Assembly: GCF_009931695.1 (NCBI RefSeq)
Contig: NZ_CP048000.1
Location: 3,799,501 to 3,863,500 of the forward strand
Length of the DNA: 64,000 bases
From: Anaerocolumna sedimenticola
GTDB taxonomy: Bacteria > Bacillota > Clostridia > Lachnospirales > Lachnospiraceae
Direction of reading: 5' to 3'
Under the pieces are notes generated by a model. The model was given only the letters and a program-made list of their open reading frames with translations, was not told where the DNA came from and did not search any database. Positions 47,295 to 56,867 of this stretch are shown here, piece by piece (position 1 is the first letter of the stretch; the number at the start of each line of letters is the position of its first letter). The position numbers and the translations under genes were made by a program.

Positions 47295-47533
47295 AAACTA
47301 CACATATTTATATTTGCAGAGTTTCTACCAATCCAATGGAAAAGCATAAAAGTTTCTAACAGGATATAATATGCCGTTAGAAAAAGACAGAATAACTTAT
47401 GATGAAGAAGTATATATGCGCAAAAACCATGTGGTATACGAATGATGATTAAACTAAAGTGTTTGAGGGGTTTTGTCTTTATTATAATAAAACCGGAATT
47501 ACTACTAAACCGACAATTATTAGGGAGGTTAAA

Positions 47534-47650
47534 ATGCGATTTTTTCATGAAAGTGAAGAAAATAATATTGATATTTTTAACCCAAGAATACTAGAAAGAG
47601 ACGACTTAGATAAAAGTCAAACCTTTATTTTAAAGAATATTCCAATATAA
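47534..47650 (+). pseudogene. N-terminal fragment of a DUF6886-like protein
   Basis: ATG 47534 follows AGGGAGG and encodes MRFFHESEENNIDIFNPRIL then ERDDLDKSQ before ending at TAA 47650 after 38 residues. The start matches a family of about 150-residue proteins that open MRLxHxSE...I..F.PR. Only the first quarter remains. The following gene begins 27 bases later with its own ribosome site. Confidence 0.55.
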
Positions 47651-47676
47651 ATTATCTATATCAAAGGAGGAAATAA

Positions 47677-48270
47677 ATGTCTATTGAAATACGCAAACTG
47701 ACACCCGACCTTGCAGAAGATTATGTACATTTTTTTGATATTACGCCACACGATGATAATGTGGACGAGCATAAATGTTATTGCGTGTGTTGGTGTAACG
47801 AGGATTATATGAGCATAGACCTTTCAACCGCAGAGAAAAGAAGAGAATGTGCTTTTCAGTATGTGAAAGATAATAACATTCAAGGTTATCTTGCCTATAA
47901 TGGAGATATGGTGGTTGGCTGGTGTAATGCGAATACGAAATCAGATTGCCTGAAATGTGCCAGCTGGCAGAGGTTTATGTCATATGTACCTTTAGAAGAA
48001 GCTAAAGAAGACATAAAGGTGAAATCCATATTCTGTTTCATGATCGCACCGGACATGAAAAGACAGGGCGTTGCTACCCAATTATTGGAGCGTGTGTGTA
48101 AGGAAGCGGCTCAAGACGGGTTTGACTTTGTGGAGGTATACCCGTATAAAGAATCCAGTTATCAATCCTCAGATTTTGGCGGACATTTTGAGATGTATAA
48201 AAAAGCGGGATTTTATGTCACGAAAGAGACGGAACAAGGGCTTGTCATGAGGAAACAGTTAAGTGTATGA
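47677..48270 (+). CDS. GNAT family acetyltransferase, 197 aa
   Basis: A 197-residue GNAT. After an N-terminal IRKLTPDLAEDYVHFFDITP it has a cluster of cysteines (HKCYCVCWCNED), a middle IQGYLAYNGDMVVGWCNANT and the acetyl-CoA loop FMIAPDMKRQGVATQLLERV. The end holds DFGGHFEMYKKAGFYVT. The cysteine-rich region is characteristic of a clostridial GNAT group whose substrate is unknown. AAAGGAGG precedes the ATG. Confidence 0.85.
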   Translation: MSIEIRKLTPDLAEDYVHFFDITPHDDNVDEHKCYCVCWCNEDYMSIDLSTAEKRRECAFQYVKDNNIQGYLAYNGDMVVGWCNANTKSDCLKCASWQRFMSYVPLEEAKEDIKVKSIFCFMIAPDMKRQGVATQLLERVCKEAAQDGFDFVEVYPYKESSYQSSDFGGHFEMYKKAGFYVTKETEQGLVMRKQLSV

Positions 48271-48368
48271 GGAAGTTTAAATCTGGTTATTTATGTAAAC
48301 GATAAAACCTTATGGATTTCTATTATTCTGAATTATGAGTGCAGATAAAATTTTATGGAGGGATAAAA

Positions 48369-48938
48369 ATGCCGACTTTAAAAAAGATAAGAGACACAAT
48401 GAAAAAGCAGAAAATCAACGGCGAGATTATGGAGCAAATGGACTTTGAAGCTGACTGCAATAATCCGCATAATATTATTTCTCTAATTGACAAAATGGAT
48501 AAGTTGCTCACAAGGGAGCAATGTCTTTCAATTATGGAAAAACAAGGTTGTTGTAAAGGAGGTCAGCGTGACAAGGATTGTAAGGCATTTGCCTTGGAAC
48601 ACACGGATAAATCTTTTTCTGAAAAACTTGCATTGATGTCAAACATTCAATATATGATGTCGCCTTATCTAAATGACGACGGTACATTTACAATTACATT
48701 TAGCGGCTATCAAAATGGTGTTCACTCGGGTAAAACCACTTGTGCCTGTAGTTCGATAAAAAAATTAAAACAACCTTTTTCTGTTTCACCTACATACTGC
48801 GGTTGTTGTGCAGGACACTTTTTATATCACTATCAAAACGCTTTGGGAGTAAAGTTGAAATTGAAAGAAATCAATTCATCACCACTCAATACAAACGGTG
48901 AAAAGCCATGCAAGTTTACATTTGAAGTTCTCGATTAA
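48369..48938 (+). CDS. Cys-rich DUF6144-like protein
   Basis: A 189-residue soluble protein rich in cysteine: EADCNNPHNI, MEKQGCCKGGQRDKDC, GKTTCACSS and TYCGCCAGHFLYHYQ. The N-terminal part is helical and basic. The pattern of CC, CxC and CGCC pairs resembles the DUF6144 family found beside regulators and GNATs in clostridia; function unknown, possibly metal or redox linked. ATG 48369 has GGAGG upstream. An 86-bp near-identical fragment lies at 42074-42159. Confidence 0.75.
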   Translation: MPTLKKIRDTMKKQKINGEIMEQMDFEADCNNPHNIISLIDKMDKLLTREQCLSIMEKQGCCKGGQRDKDCKAFALEHTDKSFSEKLALMSNIQYMMSPYLNDDGTFTITFSGYQNGVHSGKTTCACSSIKKLKQPFSVSPTYCGCCAGHFLYHYQNALGVKLKLKEINSSPLNTNGEKPCKFTFEVLD

Positions 48939-49231
48939 CTAAGCGATGAGTTAAAAAAGTTATACTTAAAATGGAGATGGCTCTTAATCACTTTTCTTTG
49001 AAGCCCTTTTTGATCATGAAAATGCCGCGTTGATTGAGGAACGTTTCTCATTATCAGAAAAAATGGATATTTATGTGTGGCAGACATAGATGGTGTTTTA
49101 CGTGTAAGGGAAGACAAAATTGACATGAAGAACTTAAGTTTGTGATAATGATAATTTCCGTTATATCTAAGTAAGCTAACAAAGTACAAAAGAAAGAAAA
49201 GGACAAATCAGATTTTCAGGAAGGAAAAACA
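48939..49231. other. Degenerate coding remnants
   Basis: Broken frames read FFEALFDHENAALIEERFSL then SEKMDIYV and, shifted, CVADIDGVLRVREDKIDMKN. They look like eroded coding sequence, but I cannot name a family. No intact gene is present. Confidence 0.4.
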
Positions 49232-49657
49232 ATGACACGAGCAGTAATTTTTGACATGTTTGAAACGTTGATTACTCATTATCATAGTCCGCTATATTTC
49301 GGAGCACAGATGGCGGAGGATGCAGGAATTCCAGAAGACAAATTTCAGTCTCTTTGGCGTCCGACTGAACATGAACGCTCTATAGGGAATTTAATATTGG
49401 AGGAAGCATTGGAAATAATTCTTAAAGAGAATCATTGTTACTCCGAAACACTTTTAAAGAAACTAGTAGAAAAACGTATTGCAGCAAAGGAAGAGTGTTT
49501 TAGACAGTTACATTCTGAAATTATTCCTATGCTTTCAACTTTGAAAAAAAAGGGTTATTTGATTGGATTAATTAGTAATTGTTTTTCTGAGGAAGCTGAT
49601 GTAATCCGAAGAAGTGAACTATTTCCATATTTTGATGCCGTTTTATCTTTCATATGA
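49232..49657 (+). pseudogene. HAD hydrolase, truncated after motif II
   Basis: A 141-residue frame with HAD motif I in VIFDMFETLI and motif II in LIGLISNCFS, plus a cap domain between. It stops at DAVLSFI, where intact relatives continue with a GxxKP-type motif III and the DD of motif IV. The stop is followed in the same frame by unrelated sequence (49658-49777). The remaining protein lacks half the active site and is likely inactive. AAGGAAAAACA precedes the ATG. Confidence 0.75.
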
Positions 49658-49777
49658 ACTAACGAAGTATTATTTGAATGGTTAAGAATGAAACCTCATC
49701 ATGACGATTATGTTATCAATACCGATAAAAAAACAATTGCACAAGTTGTTGATGAAATAAAAAGTATAATAAATTAA
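49658..49777 (+). pseudogene. C-terminal fragment fused behind the HAD stop
   Basis: In frame after the TGA it reads TNEVLFEWLRMKPHHDDYVI then NTDKKTIAQVVDEIKSIIN and a stop. The end resembles the last helix of small P-loop kinases. It may be the missing tail of the kinase fragment at 51660, but this is uncertain. Confidence 0.45.
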
Positions 49778-49860
49778 CTGACCATGCAGCTTGATTTTCT
49801 TGAGTAGATAGTCATAATAAAGTACTAAAATTGGCCTTAAGTAAATAACCGGAGGTTTAA

Positions 49861-50505
49861 ATGAACAAAATGATTAAGATTAGGAATGAAGAAGAAACAG
49901 ATTATGAGAAAGTTGAAGAAATAACAAGAAAATCTTTTTGGAATTTATATATTCCGGGGTGTATTGAACACTATTTAGTTCATGTTATGCGATCCCACAA
50001 AGACTTTCTGCCGGAGTTGGATCTGGTAATCGAAGTTGATAACCAGATTATTGGGAATATCATGTATACGAAAACAAAACTAATTAATGAGTCTGGAGAA
50101 GAAAAAGACATCCTCACTTTCGGTCCAGTTTGCATTTTGCCAGAATATCAGAGAAAGGGGTATGGAAAAAAACTAATGGAGTATTCCTTTGAACGGGCGG
50201 CCGCACTTGATTATGATGTGATTGTAATATTTGGAAATCCGAATAATTATGTAAGCCGCGGTTTTAAGAGTTGTAAAAAGTACAACGTCTGTCTTGAAAA
50301 TGGAACCTATCCGGCTGCAATGATGGTTAAAGAACTCAAACCAGATTTCTTAGACGGAAGGAAATGGGTTTACTATCAAAGTCCTGTATTTGAGATAGAT
50401 GAACAAGAAGCTGGGCGTTTTGACGAGCGTTTAGAAAGCATGGAGAAAAAATACCAGCCGAGTCAGGAAGAATTTTTTATTCACAGTCATTCTATTATAC
50501 AGTGA
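49861..50505 (+). CDS. GNAT family acetyltransferase, YhbS-like
   Basis: A 214-residue N-acetyltransferase. It has IRNEEETDYEKVEEITRKSF at the start, FGPVCILPEYQRKGYGKKLM as the acetyl-CoA site and VIVIFGNPNNYVSRGFKSCK, the classic YhbS-like block. CGGAGG lies before the ATG. Substrate unknown. It is one of three GNAT genes within 4 kb. Confidence 0.88.
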   Translation: MNKMIKIRNEEETDYEKVEEITRKSFWNLYIPGCIEHYLVHVMRSHKDFLPELDLVIEVDNQIIGNIMYTKTKLINESGEEKDILTFGPVCILPEYQRKGYGKKLMEYSFERAAALDYDVIVIFGNPNNYVSRGFKSCKKYNVCLENGTYPAAMMVKELKPDFLDGRKWVYYQSPVFEIDEQEAGRFDERLESMEKKYQPSQEEFFIHSHSIIQ

Positions 50506-50614
50506 GTTTCCTTTATTGGAATAAGGATAAGCTATAACTTTCAATTAGCCGAACAAACCAACTCCCTATTATATTTATAAACAGGAGTGAAAATAATTTG
50601 CAGAGGAGAAAAAA

Positions 50615-51055
50615 GTGAATATTAAAAAAGTTATGGGTGCCAAAAAAGAATATATTGCTTTGCTTTTATTGGCTGACGAACAGGAAAACATGATTGATAA
50701 ATACCTTGAGAATGGTGAAATGTTTGTTTTGGATGATGATGGTATAAAAGCTGAGTGTGTAGTAACCAAAGAAGCCGATTGTATTTATGAGCTTAAAAAC
50801 ATTGCTGTTTTGCCTGAGTATCAACGAAGAGGTTATGGGAAAAGCCTGATAGAATATCTGTTTGCCCATTATTCTGATTGCAATGTTATGTTTGTCGGAA
50901 CTGGCGACTGTCATTCGATTCTTTCTTTTTATAATATCTGCGGTTTTACAGAATCGCACAGAATAAAGAACTTTTTTATAGATAACTACGACCATCCAAT
51001 GTTTGAAGACGGAAAACAACTGGTTGATATGGTTTATCTGAAAAGAGAACGATAA
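50615..51055 (+). CDS. GNAT family acetyltransferase, 146 aa
   Basis: A 146-residue GNAT with ELKNIAVLPEYQRRGYGKSL as the acetyl-CoA binding region and SILSFYNICGFTESHRIKNF near the end. The start is GTG 50615 after GAGGAGAAAAA. This group resembles YvbK-like or unassigned clostridial acetyltransferases. Substrate unknown. Confidence 0.85.
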   Translation: MNIKKVMGAKKEYIALLLLADEQENMIDKYLENGEMFVLDDDGIKAECVVTKEADCIYELKNIAVLPEYQRRGYGKSLIEYLFAHYSDCNVMFVGTGDCHSILSFYNICGFTESHRIKNFFIDNYDHPMFEDGKQLVDMVYLKRER

Positions 51056-51260
51056 CTTCGAACTAGTCTAACCCTCATAAATTCCAAATACCAGGGGTGA
51101 TTTACTTCGCACTTGTCCACAATAGTGAAGTGAAAATCTCATTATATTTATTAAGCAGTCATTTTAAAGAGACAAAATACATATTTTTACAGATGTATTT
51201 TTCTTGGAAATGAATCCGAAAGTAGTCCAAATGTGCGAGCAACCCTTATAAATTGAAGTT

Positions 51261-51493
51261 ATGATTGACGGTAAACACGAAAAATCAATACTTGATTTCT
51301 GGATTAAATATGATAATGGAAGTGAAGAAATACAAGAAGTATATTTATTAAGTTAAATGAGCTTATTCTAACCAAATTCCAAGCTGATATAGAAAATTCC
51401 TTTAATTATAATAATAAAATAGAGTTTAATGTACCAGATTATGTTATCGTTAGTAGGGATGATTACTATGAAATATATGAAATAGAGGAGTAA
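51261..51493 (+). CDS. Small hypothetical protein (apparent frameshift)
   Basis: ATG 51261 opens MIDGKHEKSILDFWIKYDNG then SEEIQEVYLLS and stops at 51354. One added A at 51350-51351 joins it to KLNELILTKFQADIENSFNY then NNKIEFNVPDYVIVSRDDYY and a stop at 51491-51493, giving about 77 residues. The product is acidic and soluble. No family is recognised and the ribosome site is weak. It may also be a fragment. Confidence 0.4.
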
Positions 51494-51659
51494 CGTATAT
51501 TTCCAGTAATTTCCTTATATTATTTGCAGTATTGTAAAAGTGTGGTATAATCTTCGTATGTAAATCTACATTTGATGGCGATTTTATATCAATATCAATA
51601 ACGACTTTTTACAATTACTATTGTGTACTATTGTGAAACTTGTGATGGAGAAAATACGG

Positions 51660-51956
51660 ATGAAGAAAGTAGTAATAATTAATGGTCCAATTGGAGTCGG
51701 AAAAACAACTGTCGGAAAACTACTTTGTAATAAATTAAATAAATCTGCATTTATTGACGGTGATTGGTGCTTTGATTTACATCCGTTCATCGCCAGCAAA
51801 GAAACTAAGGACATGGCAATTGATAATATAGTATATTTAATTACTAATTATCTTAACTGTTCTCAGTGTGATTATGTTGTATTTAATTGGGTTATGGACA
51901 AAAGATTTTGTCTTTATAAAAATAAAGTCGACATTACTGCTGAAACGACAATTTAA
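51660..51956 (+). pseudogene. Truncated P-loop kinase-like gene
   Basis: Ninety-eight residues with Walker A INGPIGVGKTTVGKLL and IDGDWCFDLHPFIASKETKD then YVVFNWVMDKR. This matches the first half of a clostridial AAA family of shikimate-kinase-like proteins near 180 residues. It ends early (ITAETTI). GGAG lies 10 bases before ATG 51660. See 49658-49777 for a possible tail. Confidence 0.6.
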
Positions 51957-52034
51957 AACAGCGTTGTAATGTCTGTTAATTTACTACAAACCGTCTATAA
52001 CTATAATTAGTTTTGTCATTTTTATAAATTAAGA

Positions 52035-52097
52035 ATGTAATAAAAGATAATATCTTAGTATATATAATTTGAAATATTATCCACATAGTGAAATATT
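52035..52097. repeat. AT-rich repeat, copy B
   Basis: Nearly the same as 47233-47294, including AATATCTTAGTATATA and TTTGAAATATTATCCA. A GTTTTGTCATTTTT motif precedes it, as in copy A. Confidence 0.65.
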
Positions 52098-52143
52098 ATA
52101 CATGTTAGGAAGTTGAATAAATTTATAACAGTTAGAAAAGGAC

Positions 52144-52171
52144 TTGACAACAAAGGAAGAAATGATACAAT
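52144..52171 (+). promoter_or_regulatory. leuS promoter
   Basis: TTGACA (52144-52149), a 16-base spacer and TACAAT (52166-52171) lie about 40 bases before the T-box leader begins. Confidence 0.75.
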
Positions 52172-52212
52172 AGATTTAATTATCTCTAATAATTTCACAT
52201 TTTATTACAGCG

Positions 52213-52460
52213 ATGATAAGGAGTAGTAAAAGCTTGATATCTTACAGAGAGCCATTGGGTGGTGGAAAATGGCAGATTAAAACTTTGAACTCGCTTTTGA
52301 GCTCTCTGACTGAAACAAAGTAGGCAGAGCGGGAGATCCCGTTACAGATTATACGAGTACATTACCTTTGGGTTATGGACTAGAGTGGTACCGCGGATTG
52401 CAGTTCTTAACTGATAGAACCTCTTCGTCTCTAGATTATTAGAGATGGAGAGTTTTTTTA
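52213..52460 (+). ncRNA. T-box leader of leuS
   Basis: The hallmark AGAGTGGTACCGCGG is at 52382-52396, with the TGGT that pairs with the free tRNA acceptor end. Stem I spans about 52245-52308 (GAGAGCC...GGTGG... GAGCTCTC). The specifier loop contains GAACTCGC, giving codon CTC (52290-52292) for leucine, matching the downstream synthetase. The terminator CTCTTCGTCTCTA / TAGAGATGGAGAG with TTTTTTT is at about 52431-52460. Uncharged leucine tRNA would allow read-through. Confidence 0.95.
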
Positions 52461-52493
52461 TTCATAGGAAAGTTCAGAGAACTTTCCTATGAA
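52461..52493 (+). other. 15-bp perfect hairpin after the T-box
   Basis: TTCATAGGAAAGTTC and GAACTTTCCTATGAA flank an AGA loop. It directly follows the T-box terminator and is followed by AT-A-rich sequence rather than a T-run. Confidence 0.8.
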
Positions 52494-52500
52494 ATAAAAA

Positions 52501-52603
52501 GCCCTATCGGGCAGTATGCGCATGACGCGCTATCTATCTGAAATTAGTCACTAAAGTGACAGCGCGCCAGCGCTAGAGTCTGGCAAACCAGACTCTTTTT
52601 TAT
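52501..52603 (+). terminator. Structured segment with second terminator before leuS
   Basis: GCCC-TATC-GGGC (52501-52512), a CGCGCT / AGCGCG stem (52526-52531, 52561-52566) enclosing AGTCAC / GTGAC, and a strong terminator AGAGTCTGG-CAAA-CCAGACTCT-TTTTTT (52575-52603) follow each other. The last is 27 bases before leuS. Its relation to the T-box is unexplained. Confidence 0.75.
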
Positions 52604-52629
52604 TGTATTAATATTAGGAGGAATTTAAA

Positions 52630-55044
52630 ATGAGTGAGTTTTATTCACCAAAGGACATTGAACAAAAATGGCAGGAAATCTGGGAAAAGGAAGAAGCCTT
52701 TAAGGTAGGAACAGACAAAAGCAAACCGAAGTTCTTCGCATTGGTTGAATTCCCTTATCCATCCGGTCAGGGTCTTCATGTAGGACATCCAAGACCATAT
52801 ACAGCACTGGACATTATAGCAAGAAAAAGAAGGCTGGAAGGATATAATGTATTATATCCTATGGGCTGGGATGCTTTTGGTCTTCCAACGGAAAACTATG
52901 CAATCAAAAATCATATCCATCCAAAGATTGTTACCAAGAAAAACATTGAACATTTTACGGAACAGTTAAAAGCCCTTGGTTATTCCTTTGATTGGGATAG
53001 AGAGATTAATACAACGGATCCCAATTATTACAAATGGACCCAGTGGATCTTTTTACAGTTATTTAAAAAGGGTCTTGCATATAAATCTGAAATGCCTATC
53101 AACTGGTGTACATCCTGTAAAGTTGGTCTTGCCAACGAAGAGGTTGTAGGAGGTGTATGTGAACGCTGCGGCGGCGAAGTGGTACGTAAGGTTAAGAGCC
53201 AGTGGATGTTAAAAATTACAGAATATGCGGATAAATTAATCGATGACCTGGATATGGTAGATTATATCGAGAAGATTAAAGTATCCCAGGTTAACTGGAT
53301 CGGCCGTTCCGTAGGTGCGGAAGTAGACTTTAAAATTCCAGGAAAAGAAGAGAACTTACGTATTTTTACTACCAGACCGGATACCTTATTTGGTGCCACC
53401 TATATGGTTATTTCACCGGAACATCCGCTTATTGATAAATATAAGGATGAAATTAAGAACTATACGGATTTAATCAATTACCGCGAACAGGCGGCTAAAA
53501 AGTCTGACTTTGAAAGAACGGAATTAGTAAAAGAAAAGACCGGCGTGGTAATTAACGGTTTAACTGCCATTAATCCGGTAAACGGAAAAGAAATTCCTAT
53601 CTGGATTTCCGATTATGTACTAATGACCTATGGTACCGGTGCCATTATGGCGGTGCCTGCCCATGACGAACGTGACTGGGATTTTGCTAAAAAATTTAAT
53701 CTGCCTATTATCGAAGTAGTTGCCGGCGGTAATGTAAATGAGGCTGCCTTTACTAACACTTCTACCGGTAAATTAGTAAATTCCGAATTCTTAAACGGCT
53801 TGGAAGTTGCAGATGCAAAGATAAAGATACTGGAATGGCTAACGGAAAAAGGTATCGGTTATAAAAAAGTAAACTATAAATTGAGAGACTGGGTATTCTC
53901 CCGCCAAAGATATTGGGGTGAACCGATACCCATTGTTCATTGTGAAAAATGCGGATATGTTCCTGTACCGGAAAGTGAACTGCCTTTAATGCTTCCGGAA
54001 GTAGAAAGCTATGAACCTACCGATAACGGTGAATCCCCTCTTGCAGCCATGACCGACTGGGTGGAAACCACCTGTCCTCACTGCGGAGGCCATGCTCACA
54101 GGGAAACGGATACCATGCCTCAATGGGCAGGCTCCTCCTGGTATTATTTAAGATACATCGATCCACATAACAGCGAAGCCTTTGCCGGTAAGGAAGAGCT
54201 GGAATACTGGCTTCCGGTAGACTGGTATAACGGCGGTATGGAGCATACAACCCTCCATTTACTTTACTCCCGTTTCTGGCATAAATTCCTCTATGATCAG
54301 GGATTGGTAAATACCCCGGAACCTTATAAAAAGAGAACTTCTCACGGTATGATTTTAGGTGAGAACAATGAAAAGATGTCCAAATCCAGAGGTAATGTAG
54401 TTAATCCGGATGATATCATAGGTGAATTTGGTGCTGATACTTTAAGAACCTACGAAATGTTTATCGGTGCCTTCGACTTAAGTGCTGCCTGGTCTAATGA
54501 AGGTGTAAAAGGCTGCCGCCGTTTCCTGGATAGGGTTTGGAAGTTAAAAGATATCGTAACTTCTGAAGAAGCTTATTCGGATAATCTTGAGACAAAGATG
54601 CACCAGACCATTAAAAAAGTTACTTCTGACTTTGAAAGTATGAAGTTTAATACCGCCATTGCAGCCATGATGTCTCTGGTAAATGAATTTTACCGTGTGG
54701 GCAGCATTACAAAAGGGGAATTCAAAACACTTTTATTACTTCTTAACCCAGTAGCGCCTCATATTACAGAGGAATTATGGCAGATAATCGGAGAAAAGGG
54801 AAGAGTATACCAGGAAACTTGGCCAGTTTATGAAGAAGCAAAAACCATTGAAAATACAGTGGAAATCGCTGTGCAGATAAATGGTAAGGTAAAAGCCAAC
54901 CTGACTATTTCATTAGATGAGAAACAGGAAGAAGTGGAAACGAAGGCGAAAGAATTGGATTCAGTAAAAGCAGCTTTAAATGGTAAAAATGTTATGAAAG
55001 TAATCTATGTTCCAGGAAGAATTTTAAATATTGTTGTGAAATGA
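52630..55044 (+). CDS. leuS: Leucyl-tRNA synthetase
   Basis: An 804-residue class I aminoacyl-tRNA synthetase. The HIGH motif appears as HVGHP near residue 50 and KMSKSRGN as the second ATP motif. CP1 editing domain marks [14 protein letters not shown] and [20 protein letters not shown] lie between. Zinc-binding cysteines are visible in [20 protein letters not shown] and HCEKCGY / CPHCGGHA. The C-terminal ends with tRNA-binding sequence [15 protein letters not shown]. Length is standard for bacterial LeuRS. TAGGAGG precedes the ATG; expression is controlled by the T-box leader upstream. Confidence 0.97.
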   Translation: MSEFYSPKDIEQKWQEIWEKEEAFKVGTDKSKPKFFALVEFPYPSGQGLHVGHPRPYTALDIIARKRRLEGYNVLYPMGWDAFGLPTENYAIKNHIHPKIVTKKNIEHFTEQLKALGYSFDWDREINTTDPNYYKWTQWIFLQLFKKGLAYKSEMPINWCTSCKVGLANEEVVGGVCERCGGEVVRKVKSQWMLKITEYADKLIDDLDMVDYIEKIKVSQVNWIGRSVGAEVDFKIPGKEENLRIFTTRPDTLFGATYMVISPEHPLIDKYKDEIKNYTDLINYREQAAKKSDFERTELVKEKTGVVINGLTAINPVNGKEIPIWISDYVLMTYGTGAIMAVPAHDERDWDFAKKFNLPIIEVVAGGNVNEAAFTNTSTGKLVNSEFLNGLEVADAKIKILEWLTEKGIGYKKVNYKLRDWVFSRQRYWGEPIPIVHCEKCGYVPVPESELPLMLPEVESYEPTDNGESPLAAMTDWVETTCPHCGGHAHRETDTMPQWAGSSWYYLRYIDPHNSEAFAGKEELEYWLPVDWYNGGMEHTTLHLLYSRFWHKFLYDQGLVNTPEPYKKRTSHGMILGENNEKMSKSRGNVVNPDDIIGEFGADTLRTYEMFIGAFDLSAAWSNEGVKGCRRFLDRVWKLKDIVTSEEAYSDNLETKMHQTIKKVTSDFESMKFNTAIAAMMSLVNEFYRVGSITKGEFKTLLLLLNPVAPHITEELWQIIGEKGRVYQETWPVYEEAKTIENTVEIAVQINGKVKANLTISLDEKQEEVETKAKELDSVKAALNGKNVMKVIYVPGRILNIVVK

Positions 55045-55176
55045 AACACTGGCAAGATTTATGAAATTCTGGCGGATGAATACGGCATCAGCGTACTGAT
55101 AAAAAAGCTATCCCTGGTAAAACATCATTTTAAGTATTACGTCCAGACTAATCATTGAATGGAGAGATATTAATAT

Positions 55177-55368
55177 TTGAATATAGATGAAGATATTATA
55201 TTAGAAAATTACGGACAGAATGTGTGGTGGAATTGCGTCAAATGTGGAAAATCATATGAAATGAGTCCAAAAACTAAGATATTATATCATAAACGCAATC
55301 AGAAATCATGTGGGTATTGCAAAGGATACAGAAATACTAAAATTCATTTCTTTTCATTTCCGATATAA
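55177..55368 (+). CDS. Small zinc-ribbon protein, DUF4379-like
   Basis: Sixty-three residues with two CxxC pairs in VWWNCVKCGKSYEMS and SCGYCKGYR, matching one treble-clef repeat of the DUF4379 zinc-ribbon proteins, which usually carry several such repeats. TTG 55177 is the start, with GGAGAG about 10 bases upstream. It may be a fragment. The preceding region 55045-55157 also reads as a short frame in phase with leuS (GKIYEILADEYGISVLIKKL), of unknown origin. Confidence 0.5.
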   Translation: MNIDEDIILENYGQNVWWNCVKCGKSYEMSPKTKILYHKRNQKSCGYCKGYRNTKIHFFSFPI

Positions 55369-55406
55369 TATACCAAAAGGAATTTATAGTTCCTATATAA
55401 TATACG

Positions 55407-55456
55407 AAAAAGGAATTTTAATTCAAGACTTAGTAGGAATTATAAATTCCTTTTTT
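55407..55456. terminator. Terminator-like hairpin
   Basis: AAAAAGGAATTTTA pairs with TATAAATTCCTTTTTT across a loop of about 20 bases. Confidence 0.75.
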
Positions 55457-55597
55457 GTTTAAATAACATACTGGATGGACTAGTTATTAAAAATATTTTA
55501 TTTTAGTTTTAACAGTGATAGTAGTAGAAACGACCAAATTAATGTGAAAAATTTTTTTTGGTCGAGGGACATAAATGTTTCTAAATAAAAATTTCTT

Positions 55598-55627
55598 AAA
55601 ACCGCTTAAATGCGGTTTTTCTTTTTG
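55598..55627 (+). terminator. Small terminator hairpin
   Basis: AAAACCGC-TTAAAT-GCGGTTTT followed by TCTTTTTG. No gene is directly upstream, so it probably ends a short or lost transcript. Confidence 0.8.
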
Positions 55628-56090
55628 TCATGGAAATTATTTAGATAATATTCTGCCATAATAAATGACGTAAAATAGTCTAATAGTAGAATTGAGGACA
55701 ATAAACTTTCTAAATGCAGTAAAAAGGACATAAATGTGTAAAAATGTATATTTATGTTTGACACACAAAAACATATGTTCTATAATTTGAATATGCAAAC
55801 TAATGTTCTGCACTTCTATATTATTAAACATACTCTAAAAACGATAGGGCATAAGGAAGCTTTATTATAAGATAGATAATGATGAATACTTAAGAGCAGC
55901 TGCTACTATGAAATATGAAATATGAAAAGATAAATAAGTAGTTAAAGTTACATGTAAAAGTTGATTTTGACGAGTATTTTAAAAAACATTTGTTTAATTG
56001 GAAAATTGAGGTATAATTTATATTATTAATTCACATTAGCTGCAAAAAAAAACGGAACGAGGAAAAGACTATCTAAAGGGAGAATAATAA
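55628..56090. other. Gene-free AT-rich stretch
   Basis: About 460 bases without a supported gene. GGACATAAATG occurs near 55567 and again near 55727. A weak frame on the minus strand lacks a ribosome site. GGGAGAATA just before 56091 is the ribosome site of the HAD gene. Confidence 0.4.
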
Positions 56091-56783
56091 ATGATAAAAG
56101 CAGTATTTTTTGATTTGTTTTTTACTTTGATTTATCCGCAATATTTCACAGGAAAAAATGAATATGATGTAGTTGGAATTTCGGCAGAAGAGTGGGAACA
56201 TTATGCGGAAAAAGATGATTTATATAAGGAACGTGCATTAGGTAAAATTAAAGAGGAAAGGGATATTATTGATAAAATTATCTATTCCATGCCTTATAAA
56301 GTAAGTGAAAAACAAATGATTGAAATACTGAATTTACGACAAGCCAGAATGCAAAAAGCATTATTCGAAGTAGATGAAAAAATATTACATACGATTAGAG
56401 AAATTCATGAAAAAGACATTAAAACATGCCTTATTAGTAATGCAGACGTTATCGACTGTAAATATTGGAGCCAATCACCCTTGGCGTCTTTTTTTGATGA
56501 AGCAGTTTTTTCCTGCGATGTAGGTATGATGAAGCCAGATTTAAAAATATATGAATATGCATTGAGCAAATTGAATGTAAAAGCAGATGAAAGTTTATTT
56601 GTCGGAGACGGCGGTTCAGATGAATTAGCTGGGGCCAGAAGGGTAGGAATGAAAACAGTATTTACAGAATATCTGGATAAAAAAGAGGATAAGATGAGTG
56701 AAATACTGTTGCAGGAGGCTGATTATTATATCAGACAATTTGATGAACTTACCAAGAAAGTAATTCCATTTTGTTACAAATAG
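56091..56783 (+). CDS. HAD family phosphatase
   Basis: A 230-residue HAD hydrolase with an alpha-helical cap. Motif I is AVFFDLFFTLIYP (nucleophile D8), motif II KTCLISNADV, motif III in GMMKPDLKIYEYAL and motif IV LFVGDGGSDELAGAR. DLFFTL instead of DxDxT is seen in many members of the YjjG/HAD-IA group. Intact, unlike the related fragment at 49232. Substrate unknown; a nucleotide or sugar phosphate is typical. Followed by a methyltransferase gene 85 bases on. Confidence 0.88.
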   Translation: MIKAVFFDLFFTLIYPQYFTGKNEYDVVGISAEEWEHYAEKDDLYKERALGKIKEERDIIDKIIYSMPYKVSEKQMIEILNLRQARMQKALFEVDEKILHTIREIHEKDIKTCLISNADVIDCKYWSQSPLASFFDEAVFSCDVGMMKPDLKIYEYALSKLNVKADESLFVGDGGSDELAGARRVGMKTVFTEYLDKKEDKMSEILLQEADYYIRQFDELTKKVIPFCYK

Positions 56784-56867
56784 TGAAGTGAAAACTATTT
56801 TCTAACAAAATTGGAGGCAATATAAGAAGTCATAATTTTAAAATTTTTAGTATTTTATGAGGTGCAT

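Noticed and set aside
55637..55831. 64-codon minus-strand frame
   Set aside because: No ribosome site, biased AT-derived composition and no family; considered chance.
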